A DNA stretch of 64,000 nt from Candidatus Rokuibacteriota bacterium (GTDB taxonomy: Bacteria; Methylomirabilota; Methylomirabilia; Rokubacteriales; CSP1-6). This document shows positions 24,697-31,933 of the stretch, one piece after another. The stretch covers positions 1 through 64,000 of the forward strand of contig QHSL01000061.1 in NCBI GenBank assembly GCA_003220435.1, written 5' to 3'. Under the pieces are notes generated by a model, which was not told where the DNA came from, made no database searches, and was given only the letters and a program-made list of their open reading frames with translations. The translations under genes were made by a program, and so were the position numbers. Within the stretch, counting starts at the first letter, position 1. Each line of letters begins with the position of its first letter.

Positions 24697-24897
24697 GTGA
24701 AGATCGAGGTCTTCGACAATCAGATCGAGGCCGCGCTGAAGCAGCTCAAGAAGCAGATGCTGAAGGACGGCGTCTTCCAGGAGATGAAGCGGCGGGCCCA
24801 CTACGAGAAGCCGTCGGTCAAGCGCAAGCGCAAGGCGGCCCAGGCGCGGAAGAAGCGCCGCAAGGCCCTCAAGCGGTTCCAGGGCGACTCCGACTAG
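24697..24897 (+). CDS. rpsU: 30S ribosomal protein bS21
   Basis: A 66-residue basic protein of the small ribosomal subunit, needed for initiation and anti-Shine-Dalgarno exposure. It matches bS21 along its length: [40 protein letters not shown] and [17 protein letters not shown] start immediately after the preceding stop. A strong hairpin follows at 24916. Confidence 0.9.
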   Translation: MKIEVFDNQIEAALKQLKKQMLKDGVFQEMKRRAHYEKPSVKRKRKAAQARKKRRKALKRFQGDSD

Positions 24898-24915
24898 GCC
24901 CGAGCCCGGCGGCGA

Positions 24916-24947
24916 GGCGGCCCTGGAGCACAGGCCCCAGGGCCGCC
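24916..24947 (+). terminator. GC-rich hairpin after rpsU
   Basis: Perfect 11-bp inverted repeat (GGCGGCCCTGG / CCAGGGCCGCC) with a 10-nt loop, starting 19 bp after the rpsU stop. No U-tract follows on either strand. It also lies just past the end of the opposing gene fragment at 24963, so it may serve both directions. Confidence 0.55.
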
Positions 24948-24962
24948 CGCCGCCGCCAAGAC

Positions 24963-25055
24963 TTACTGCTTGCGCGTCAGCTGGATGCTGCCGACCGTTG
25001 CGGCTTCCTCGTACAGCTTCACCGAATCGTCGTGCTTGCCACGCACCGATTCCCG
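24963..25055 (-). pseudogene. C-terminal gene fragment
   Basis: On the minus strand a frame ending in TAA at 24963-24965 reads GKHDDSVKLYEEAATVGSIQ and ends LTRKQ, with strongly coding-like composition and a TPR-like helix. Upstream it runs without a start codon into the promoter region of the methyltransferase gene on the other strand, where the sequence stops looking like the same protein. It looks like the 3' remnant of a larger gene. Confidence 0.35.
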
Positions 25056-25102
25056 GGCGGGGAGCCTTGGCGAGAGCCGCGGATCGACGTACGATCAGCC
25101 CC

Positions 25103-26146
25103 GTGGCCATCGACTCCGGGGCGCCGCCGCTGCCGCTCGAGCAGGTCGACTGCCCGCTGTGCGACGCCCCGACGGCCGTGCACGTGGCCTGCTCGCGCGA
25201 CGTCGCGCTGGGCGTGCCGGGAGTGTTCTCGCTCGCACGGTGCATGCGCTGCGGCCTTCTCTACCAGAATCCGCGCGTCTGCCGGGATCACCTCGATCGC
25301 GCCTATCCGCCGCACTACGGGCCGCACGTTCGCGATCCCGAGCTCCCCCGAATCATCTGGAGCCGCGGGCGCGCGGTGCGTTTCGTCCTGCACGAGCGCC
25401 TCGGCTACGGCCATCTCGACGTGTCGGACGTCGGTTGGCGCGATCGTCTCGCCGGTCGGTGGCGCCGGCGCAAGATCGTGACCGCTTTTCCGCCGTGGCA
25501 CGGCCGAGGGCGGCTCCTCGACGTGGGCTGCGCGAGCGGCAGGTTCCTCAGCCAGATGCGCGCGATGGGCTGGTCGGTGGCCGGGATCGAGTTCGACCCC
25601 GAGGCGGCGACCAAGGCGAAGACGATCACACCGGAGGTGTTCGTCGGCGATCCGGTCGACGCGCCGTTCGCGCCCGCCAGCTTCGACGTGATCACGGCGT
25701 TTCACGTCATCGAGCACCTGCCGTTCCCGCGCGAGGCGCTCGGTCGAATGCTCGGCTGGCTCGCCCCGGGCGGCCTGATCGTCGTCGACGTGCCGAACGT
25801 CGGCGGCGTGGGCGGCCGGCTCTTCGGCCGCTACTGGTCTGGCCTGGATTTCCCGCGGCACCTGGTCCACTTCACGCCGCGCACGATGGACGCGATGGTC
25901 GCGCGGGCCGGCGGCCGTGTCGTCGGCGCCGTGCACCGCACGAAGCCGCGCTATCTCACCCGGAGCATCAAGTGTTGGCTCAGCAGCCGGCCGGGCGGCG
26001 CCGCGCGACTCGGCCTGGCGCTGCTCCAGAGCAGGCCGGTGCGGGGCGGGCTCAAGGCCGCGCTCGAGGTCACGAAGCCGCTCGGCCACGCGCTCGGCTA
26101 CGGTGAAGTGGTGCGCTACTTCATTCGTCGCCCGGACGACGGGTGA
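25103..26146 (+). CDS. Class I SAM-dependent methyltransferase with N-terminal zinc site
   Basis: A 347-residue methyltransferase of the UbiG/Methyltransf_11-23 type. An N-terminal four-Cys module, CPLCDAPTAV and RCMRCGLLYQNPRV, probably binds zinc. The SAM-binding motif is GRLLDVGCASGRFLSQM, followed by the acidic loop AGIEFDPEAATKAK and FDVITAFHVIEHLPFPREAL. The C-terminal FDFPRH-type segment (LDFPRHLVHFTPRTM) is common in enzymes acting on saccharides or lipid precursors of the envelope. Substrate unknown. GTG at 25103 is the likely start. Confidence 0.8.
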   Translation: MAIDSGAPPLPLEQVDCPLCDAPTAVHVACSRDVALGVPGVFSLARCMRCGLLYQNPRVCRDHLDRAYPPHYGPHVRDPELPRIIWSRGRAVRFVLHERLGYGHLDVSDVGWRDRLAGRWRRRKIVTAFPPWHGRGRLLDVGCASGRFLSQMRAMGWSVAGIEFDPEAATKAKTITPEVFVGDPVDAPFAPASFDVITAFHVIEHLPFPREALGRMLGWLAPGGLIVVDVPNVGGVGGRLFGRYWSGLDFPRHLVHFTPRTMDAMVARAGGRVVGAVHRTKPRYLTRSIKCWLSSRPGGAARLGLALLQSRPVRGGLKAALEVTKPLGHALGYGEVVRYFIRRPDDG

Positions 26147-26152
26147 GGGGCG

Positions 26153-26605
26153 TCAGCGCGCCGCGCGGACGACCAGCGAGATCCGGTTGCGGTCGCCGGC
26201 GCGCCGGTACCGGACCTGCTCCGCCATCGCCGCGACCAGCAGCACGCCCAGGCCTCCCACACCCCGCTCCTCGACGGCCGTGCGCTCGTCGGGTGGGCTC
26301 AGCGCGGCGAAGGGGTCGTGAGGCGGCGCGGCGTCCTCGTACGTGAGCGCGATCGCGTCGGATCCGACCTCGAACGCGAGCTCCACCGGCCCGTCGGAAT
26401 CGCCGCCGTAGCCGTGTTCGAGGGTGTTGGTGAAGAGCTCCTCGATCAGGAGCCTGAGCCGCAGCGAGGGCTCGCGTCCCAGTCGCGCGGCTTCGCACAC
26501 GTCGGCGACGAACGCCGTGACCTCGGGCAGCGCCCGACGCCGAGCAGCAAACGTCCTGTGGTGGTATCCGCCGCCCCGCCCACAATCGCTCGTGCCGGTC
26601 TCCAT
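26153..26605 (-). CDS. RsbW-like anti-sigma factor kinase (HATPase_c_2)
   Basis: A 150-residue GHKL-fold serine kinase/anti-sigma-type protein. The N box is LLIEELFTNTLEHGYGG and the G box is ERGVGGLGVLLVAAMAEQV; the ATP lid is short. Such proteins bind either a sigma factor or a STAS antagonist, switching partner on phosphorylation. A STAS protein (30857-31219) and a SpoIIE-type phosphatase (27752-29923) are encoded close by on the same strand, which suggests that the three form one partner-switching circuit. No sigma factor gene lies in the window. Confidence 0.8.
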   Translation of the reverse strand: METGTSDCGRGGGYHHRTFAARRRALPEVTAFVADVCEAARLGREPSLRLRLLIEELFTNTLEHGYGGDSDGPVELAFEVGSDAIALTYEDAAPPHDPFAALSPPDERTAVEERGVGGLGVLLVAAMAEQVRYRRAGDRNRISLVVRAAR

Positions 26606-26710
26606 GCGACCTCCTGACGTGTCACTGCGATATTATAGGCGGAGTGCAGTTGTCGTGCGGCGCCGGGCCGCGTCCGTCTCGAGAGATTTTCCGGAGACAC
26701 GGAGATTGCC

Positions 26711-27160
26711 ATGATGATGCGAGGGCTTCTTTCTGCCGTTCTGATGGTCGCCGTCTTCGCGACCGCCGCCGCCGCGGTCGACGAAGTGGGACAGATCAAG
26801 GTATCGAAGGGTAACGTTCACATCGAGCGCGAGGGCAAAAGCCTGCCGGCGCCGGTAGGCGCCAAGGTCCGGCTGCGCGACGTGGTCGTGACCGGCGCCG
26901 ACGGGTCGGCCGGGGTCACCTTCCTCGACAACAGCCTGATGTCGGTCGGACCGGGCAGCGCCTTGGCCATCGACCGCTTCGCGTTTGACTCGACGACAAA
27001 CCAGGGCGCGTTCGAGAGCTCGCTCAAGCGCGGGACCCTGTCGGTCGTCTCCGGCAAGATCGCCAAGCAGGCGCCGGACGCGATGAAGGTGAGGACGCCG
27101 GCCGCGATCCTGGGCGTGCGGGGCACCGAGTTCGTTGTCCGGACCGGGGAAAAGGACTGA
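26711..27160 (+). CDS. FecR-domain periplasmic protein
   Basis: A 149-residue exported protein: signal peptide LLSAVLMVAVFATAAAA, then a FecR domain (GQIKVSKGNVHIEREGKSLP, GAKVRLRDVVVTGADGSAGV, TFLDNSLMSVGPGSALAIDR, TPAAILGVRGTEFVVRTGE). Unlike iron-sensing FecR it lacks a transmembrane anchor and an anti-sigma domain. This stand-alone form typically accompanies OmpA-like lipoproteins and CHASE2-containing signalling enzymes, as here. Its stop overlaps the probable CTG start of the OmpA gene. Confidence 0.85.
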   Translation: MMMRGLLSAVLMVAVFATAAAAVDEVGQIKVSKGNVHIEREGKSLPAPVGAKVRLRDVVVTGADGSAGVTFLDNSLMSVGPGSALAIDRFAFDSTTNQGAFESSLKRGTLSVVSGKIAKQAPDAMKVRTPAAILGVRGTEFVVRTGEKD

Positions 27161-27765
27161 GCCTCACTCCGAGGGTTCTGCTCGGCGCCGCGGTCCTGTC
27201 GGCGCTCGCCATCGGTGGCTGCGCCAAGCCGCGTAACGATCTCTACGTCCTCCTGCCGGGAGCGGACGGCAAGACCGGCGCTGTGTCGGTGACGAGCGAC
27301 GGTAAGGAGCAGGTGCTGAACCAGCCGTACGCCTCCGCGAAAGTGGAGCGGGCGGGCAACGTCGAGACCAGTACCACCAGCCGGCCGGACGTCCAGCAGG
27401 TGTTCGGTCCGGCGCTGGCCGCCATGCCCGTTCGCCCCGCCTCGTTTACGGTCTACTTCGATGAAGGAAGCGACGAGCTCACACCTCAGTCGCGAGGGGT
27501 CGTCGCCCGGATCTTCGCCGAGATCGCGCGGCGCCAGGCGCCGGAAGTGGTCGTGATCGGGCACACCGACGCCGTGGGGACCATGGCGTACAACGACGAG
27601 CTCTCCATCAAGCGGGCCGAGCGGATGCGCGACGAGCTCGTCAAGCTCGGCGCCGCCAAGGACCGGATCAGGATGGCCGGGCGCGGCAAGCGCGAGCCGC
27701 TGATCCGCACGCCCGACGGCGCGCCGCAGCCCCGCAACCGGCGAGTCGAAGTCACCGTCCGGTAG
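27157..27765 (+). CDS. OmpA-family peptidoglycan-binding lipoprotein
   Basis: About 202 residues. The lipoprotein signal VLLGAAVLSALAIGGC is in frame, but no ATG, GTG or TTG precedes it. The only start in place is CTG at 27157, overlapping the FecR stop (CTGA) with AAAAGGA just before. The C-terminal OmpA domain reads SFTVYFDEGSDELTPQSR, VVVIGHTDAVGTMAYNDELS, IKRAERMRDELVKLGA and GKREP...PRNRRVEV, with the Asp and Arg that bind diaminopimelate. It anchors to peptidoglycan. The 3' end overlaps the convergent CHASE2 gene by 14 bp. Confidence 0.8.
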   Translation: MSLTPRVLLGAAVLSALAIGGCAKPRNDLYVLLPGADGKTGAVSVTSDGKEQVLNQPYASAKVERAGNVETSTTSRPDVQQVFGPALAAMPVRPASFTVYFDEGSDELTPQSRGVVARIFAEIARRQAPEVVVIGHTDAVGTMAYNDELSIKRAERMRDELVKLGAAKDRIRMAGRGKREPLIRTPDGAPQPRNRRVEVTVR

Positions 27766-29923
27766 CGCCCGGACCGATCCAGCGCAGCACCAGGATCGCC
27801 ACGTCGTCGGCTCGCTCCGCGCCCGCGGCGAACGACTCCACGTCGCTCCGCACCGCCTCGCCGACATGGCTCGCGCTCACGGCGTCGCCCAGGCGCGACA
27901 GCACCGACGCGAGCCGCGACCGACCGTAGAGCTCGCCGGAGGCGCTCATCGCTTCGGTCACGCCGTCCGTGACGAGGCACAGGGTGTCCCCCGGCGCCAG
28001 TCGCAGCGACGTCGCCGCATAGGCGAAATCGTCAACCGCGCACAGGGGCGGGCCGCCGCCGTCGAGGCGTCGCAGCGAGCGCTCGCGGCGTGGCAGGAGG
28101 TAAGGCGTCTCGTGTCCAGCGTTGCAGTACTCGAGCTCGCCGGTCGAAACGTTCAAGGTGCCCGCAAGCACCGTGACGAACAGCCCCTCGGCGTTGTCCC
28201 TCGAAAGCTCGGTATGGGCTTCGCCGAGGACCCGTGCCACACGGCCGTCCTGCCGGAGCGCGGCGCCCTTGCAGAGGGCTTTGCTCATCGTCATGAAGAG
28301 GCTGCCCGGTAGCCCCTTGCCCGACACGTCGCCGATCAGGAAGAAGAGGCGGTCGGCGTCGAGGGGGAAGAAGTCGTACAGGTCGCCCCCCACCTCGCGC
28401 GCCGGATCGAGGAACGCGTAGAGGTCGAACCGCGTTTCGTTGGCAAACACGTCTGCCGCCCGCGGGAGGCTGCCGAGCTGGATCCGTCGCGCCGCCTCCA
28501 GCTCGCCGGCGAGCCGCGCGGCGGCCTCGCGTTGTCGCGCGATCTCGAGCCGCAGCGCGCGGCGCTGGCTCTCGCCCTCGGCGAGCGTGACCACCAGCAT
28601 CGCGGTGTAGAGCACCGACAGGGATAGTGCCGGCGCCGCCCCGTCGAGCAAGATCCCGACCTTCAAGTACAGGAGCGATCCGAGCGCGATCAACACCACG
28701 ATCAGCGCGACCAGGAGCCCGGCCGACCGCCGCGCGGACAGGTGGGGCACCGCCAGGATGAGCAGGAGCCCTCCCGCGGCCAGCAGGCCGCCTTCGACCA
28801 GGCCAACCCAGCGCGGGCGAGAGAGCAGCGAGCCGTCGAAGATGTCCTCCAGCAGCTGGGCGTGGATCTCCACGCCCGGCATCCGATCGGCGACCGGCGT
28901 CGCCTGGTGGTCGGACAGGCCGACCGCCGTCACGCCGATCAGGACCAGCTTTCGTTCGAACAGGTGGGGCGCCACCCGCCCGGCCAGCACGTCGGCTGCC
29001 GACACGAAGCGGCTGGGATCATGGGGCGAGTAGTGGATCCACACGCTGCCGTCCGCCTCGGTCGGGACGACGAGGTCGCCGACGCCCACCGACTCGACGC
29101 CGCGGGCGCTCGCGCGCACCGCGAACGCCGGCACGCCGGCCGCCACGCGCAGCGTTTCGATCGCGAGCGTCGGCACCAGCGACGGGCCGACCGCCGCCAT
29201 CAGCGGGACGCGGCGGACGACGCCTCGCTCGATGTCGACGCTGAGGAGCCCGTGGCCTCCTCCCGCGCCGTCGATCTCGTCGAGGTTGCGCAGTGCGGCG
29301 TCGAAGCGGCGGAGGAACGGGAGTGGATCGGCGCCGAACGCGCGCACCGGCGCCCGCCGCCCGCCGGCTCCGAGGCCTTCGCCGTCGAGCCCGGCCATGG
29401 GGACGACCACCTGGTGGCTCCGGATCGCGTGGGCGAGGACGGCGTCGTTGCTCGGGAGCCGCTGCAATCCTGCCACGGCGTCCGGAGCGAGGCCGGTGAT
29501 CAGGCCCGGCAAGCGGCCCGGCGACAGCCGGTCCGGCTCGGGCATCAAGATGTCCAGCGCGATCGCCGCCGGCCGCCCCTCGGCGACCCGATCGACGAGC
29601 GTCGCGAGCCAGGTGCGCGGCCACGGCCACTGTCCGAGGTGTCGCAGGCTCGCGTCGTCGATCGCGACGATCAGCGCCGGCGCCGAGCGCCGCGCGCGGG
29701 GGGCCTGATGCTGGTAGGCGTCGAAGACCGCCAGGCGCAGGGGACGGAGCAGCGAGACCCAGCCCTCGGGAGCCAGGAGCAGGAGCAGCAGCACCACGAG
29801 CAGCCCGACGCCGAGCGGTCGCCCCCGCGCTCCGCGCAGGGCGCGGAGCCATCGGCGCTCGGACCAGTGCGAGCGCTCGGCGTTGCTCAGGGGCGTGCCG
29901 TCAGAGGACGATCTCCAGGCCAT
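27752..29923 (-). CDS. CHASE2 sensor joined to SpoIIE/PP2C serine phosphatase (RsbU-like)
   Basis: A 723-residue membrane protein. One N-terminal span (GLLVVLLLLLLAPEGWV), an extracytoplasmic CHASE2 domain (residues about 50-340: LIVAIDDASLRHLGQWPWPR, AAIALDILMPEPDRLSPG, KLVLIGVTAVGLSD), three further spans, a short coiled coil, and a C-terminal PP2C phosphatase: DPAREVGGDLYDFF, IGDVSGKGLPGSLFM, YCNAGHETPYLL, LVTDGVTEAM. Metal-binding Asp are present. It should dephosphorylate the adjacent STAS protein. ATG at 29923 lies inside the 3' end of the metallo-beta-lactamase gene (23-bp overlap). Confidence 0.85.
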   Translation of the reverse strand: MAWRSSSDGTPLSNAERSHWSERRWLRALRGARGRPLGVGLLVVLLLLLLAPEGWVSLLRPLRLAVFDAYQHQAPRARRSAPALIVAIDDASLRHLGQWPWPRTWLATLVDRVAEGRPAAIALDILMPEPDRLSPGRLPGLITGLAPDAVAGLQRLPSNDAVLAHAIRSHQVVVPMAGLDGEGLGAGGRRAPVRAFGADPLPFLRRFDAALRNLDEIDGAGGGHGLLSVDIERGVVRRVPLMAAVGPSLVPTLAIETLRVAAGVPAFAVRASARGVESVGVGDLVVPTEADGSVWIHYSPHDPSRFVSAADVLAGRVAPHLFERKLVLIGVTAVGLSDHQATPVADRMPGVEIHAQLLEDIFDGSLLSRPRWVGLVEGGLLAAGGLLLILAVPHLSARRSAGLLVALIVVLIALGSLLYLKVGILLDGAAPALSLSVLYTAMLVVTLAEGESQRRALRLEIARQREAAARLAGELEAARRIQLGSLPRAADVFANETRFDLYAFLDPAREVGGDLYDFFPLDADRLFFLIGDVSGKGLPGSLFMTMSKALCKGAALRQDGRVARVLGEAHTELSRDNAEGLFVTVLAGTLNVSTGELEYCNAGHETPYLLPRRERSLRRLDGGGPPLCAVDDFAYAATSLRLAPGDTLCLVTDGVTEAMSASGELYGRSRLASVLSRLGDAVSASHVGEAVRSDVESFAAGAERADDVAILVLRWIGPGATGR

Positions 29924-30860
29924 CCCACGCCGCCGAGACCTCGACCCGGTGATCGGCGCGCGTGATCTCCTCGAGCCGGCGCGTCTCGTCGAGCAGCGCG
30001 GCGATCCGCTCGTCGTCGAAGATCGGCTCGTGATGGTAGAGGCACAACCGCCTGGCGCGCGCCAGCTGGCAGAGCTCCACGCCGACGATGTTGCTCGAGT
30101 GCCCCCAGTCCTCCTTGATGGAGATCGCGTCCGCGAGCGAGTACTGCGAGTCAAAGATGACGAGATCGGCGTTACGGAAGAACTCCACGAAGCCCATGAC
30201 CTCGGCCGGATCGTCCTGCTTGTGCTCGGAGTCGGTGGAATAGACGACGACCTTGCCGTTCTGCTCGATCCGGTAACCGTACGAGTCGCCGCCGTGGCGC
30301 TGGAGCTTCGCCCGCACCCGCGCCCCATTGATCTCGTAGTCGCGCTCGGGCTCGAGCTGCACGAACTCGATCGTCGCGGTCATCCGCGCGTACTCGACCG
30401 GGAAGAACGGCGCCGCGTTCTGGCGGCGAAAGGCCTCGCTCAGCGCCGGGTGGCAGCCGTAGATCACGATCCGGTTGCCCTCGGTGTAGGCGGGCATGAA
30501 GAACGGAAAGCCCATGACATGGTCCCAATGCGGATGGGACATGAGGACGTGGAAGGTGTGGCCGGAGGGTCCGCGAGCCGCCTGCAGGTCGTTGCCGAAC
30601 ACCCGCGCGCCGCTCCCCAGGTCGCAGAGCGTGTACTCGGAGCCGCCCGCGTCGATCTGCACGCACGACGAGTTGCCGCCGAATGTGTGCGAGACCGCGA
30701 AGCCGAGGTCGCGCTCGACGAACTCCCTGACCTTCTGCGGCGTGTCCAGGACGCGTCCGGCCGCCCGCGTCAGCGCCGCAACGAGCTTTCGCTGCACCTG
30801 CGCCGTCGTCATGGCGACGGGGATCGAGCCCCGCGTGCCCCAGAATCGGACCACCATCAC
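29901..30860 (-). CDS. Metallo-beta-lactamase-fold hydrolase
   Basis: A 319-residue MBL-fold protein. Zinc ligands: HVLMSHPHWDHVMGFPFFMP (HxHxDH), VYSTDSEH for the bridging Asp, and LYHHEP near the end. The N terminus VVRFWGTRGSIPVAM and the TFGGNSSCVQID segment place it with RNase Z / phosphodiesterase-like MBLs that often handle cyclic nucleotides or RNA. GTG start at 30860 overlaps the STAS stop (GTGA), and its own 3' end overlaps the phosphatase gene, so it is the centre of a tightly coupled three-gene operon. Its signalling role is inferred. Confidence 0.8.
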   Translation of the reverse strand: MMVVRFWGTRGSIPVAMTTAQVQRKLVAALTRAAGRVLDTPQKVREFVERDLGFAVSHTFGGNSSCVQIDAGGSEYTLCDLGSGARVFGNDLQAARGPSGHTFHVLMSHPHWDHVMGFPFFMPAYTEGNRIVIYGCHPALSEAFRRQNAAPFFPVEYARMTATIEFVQLEPERDYEINGARVRAKLQRHGGDSYGYRIEQNGKVVVYSTDSEHKQDDPAEVMGFVEFFRNADLVIFDSQYSLADAISIKEDWGHSSNIVGVELCQLARARRLCLYHHEPIFDDERIAALLDETRRLEEITRADHRVEVSAAWDGLEIVL

Positions 30861-31219
30861 GCGGCCAGGGCCTCGTCGAGCGTGGCGAACACGTTCAGGA
30901 CCAGGGTGAACCGGCTGATCTCGAAGATCTCCCGCACGATCGGTTGGAGCGCCGCCACCGCGAGAATGCCGCCCTGCACCTTCGCCTGCTTGGCGGCGAG
31001 CATCAGGACGCGCAGGCCCGCGCTGCTGATGTACTCGACGGCGCCGAAGTCGAGCACGAGGCGATCCTGGCCGGCCGCGCAGCGCGCAACGTGAGGCGCC
31101 AGCGCGGCCTTGAACGCCTCGGCGGTGGCGTGATCGATGCGCCCCGCCGGCGACAGCACCGTCGTGCCGGCGATGCGCGTGTGCGCGAGATCCATGCGTC
31201 TCTCGTCGGGATCACTCAT
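30857..31219 (-). CDS. STAS-domain anti-sigma factor antagonist (RsbV-like)
   Basis: A 120-residue STAS protein: TTVLSPAGRIDHATAEAFKA, LVLDFGAVEYISSAGLRVLM with the phosphorylatable Ser pair, and LAVAALQPIVREIFEISRF. In partner switching, the unphosphorylated form binds the HATPase kinase. It leads an operon with the MBL protein and the CHASE2-SpoIIE phosphatase, the latter being the expected enzyme for reactivating it. Confidence 0.9.
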   Translation of the reverse strand: MSDPDERRMDLAHTRIAGTTVLSPAGRIDHATAEAFKAALAPHVARCAAGQDRLVLDFGAVEYISSAGLRVLMLAAKQAKVQGGILAVAALQPIVREIFEISRFTLVLNVFATLDEALAA

Positions 31220-31304
31220 TGAGGGCTGCCGGCGAACAATCTTACCATCGGGGGTGGGCTCGGCCGGAGCAGCTTCGACCGAGCGCGGTCGGTGCGGGCC
31301 GGGC

Positions 31305-31703
31305 TCAGCGCGGCAGGCGCTGCGGGCGGTTGAAGCGGACCATCAGATACCCGGGCGGCGTGAACGACCACGGACGGATCCTCGCGTCGGGCCGCCGGCG
31401 CCGCTCCGTGCTCACCGGGTCGCCTCGGCGACGGCGCTCCGCCCGACGTCGATCGACGAGCACCCTGACGCCGCGCACGCCGGACCACCGGCGATCGAGG
31501 TGCTGGAACAGCGACTCTTCGCGCGGCCGGACGACGATCAGCAGATCGACGCCGGGGAACGACGACGACGGGAGCGATTCGAGCAGCTCGTCGCGGTGGC
31601 GGCGGCAGATGCCGTGGCTCTCCGTCGGATCGTCCAGGGGCGGTTTCTCACCGAGCACGCCCGGTCGGCCCTCGGCCCGGCACCACGAGCAGATCAGCTT
31701 CAT
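31305..31703 (-). CDS. CxWC...HGICxxH small protein with DRRxxERR basic region (paralogue 1)
   Basis: A 132-residue cytosolic protein of a family I cannot name. It opens KLICSWCRAEGRPGVLGEK, then ESHGICRRHRDELLESLPSS: two Cys, then Cys and His, spaced like a treble-clef zinc site. The middle, SFPGVDLLIVVRPREESLFQ, looks like one beta-alpha unit. The end is Arg-rich: LVDRRRAERRRRGD and TERRRRPDARIRPW. The gene at 36315 codes a clear paralogue and the one at 61698 shares the C-terminal half. ATG at 31703 matches the paralogue's start. Divergent from the selenoprotein gene at 31934. Confidence 0.6.
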   Translation of the reverse strand: MKLICSWCRAEGRPGVLGEKPPLDDPTESHGICRRHRDELLESLPSSSFPGVDLLIVVRPREESLFQHLDRRWSGVRGVRVLVDRRRAERRRRGDPVSTERRRRPDARIRPWSFTPPGYLMVRFNRPQRLPR

Positions 31704-31730
31704 CGTCCGATCGGTCCTCGACGCCCCCGT

Positions 31731-31759
31731 TTCCGGAATGCCGCCTATAATTCCGGAAT
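31731..31759. promoter_or_regulatory. Repeated TTCCGGAAT sites and TATAAT box
   Basis: Two identical nonamers TTCCGGAAT (31731-31739, 31751-31759), each nearly self-complementary, start 20 bp apart. A perfect TATAAT (31746-31751, plus strand) lies between and touches the second copy. They occupy the region between the divergent CxWC gene and the selenoprotein gene. No good -35 is at 17 bp on the plus strand. This looks like a regulator-controlled promoter. Confidence 0.4.
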
Positions 31760-31933
31760 ACACGTCTTTTGTTCCACGCGGTCCGAACGACTGTAGCACT
31801 CCGCGCCGCTCGCTCGTCGAAGAGTTTGGGACGCCGCGTGCGGCGGCGCGTGTGGGATTGCGCTGCTCGCGGGCTCGGTCTAGTGTTTGTAGCCGCGGAG
31901 CGCTGTCCAAACTCCCCGGGAGACTCGACCGCG

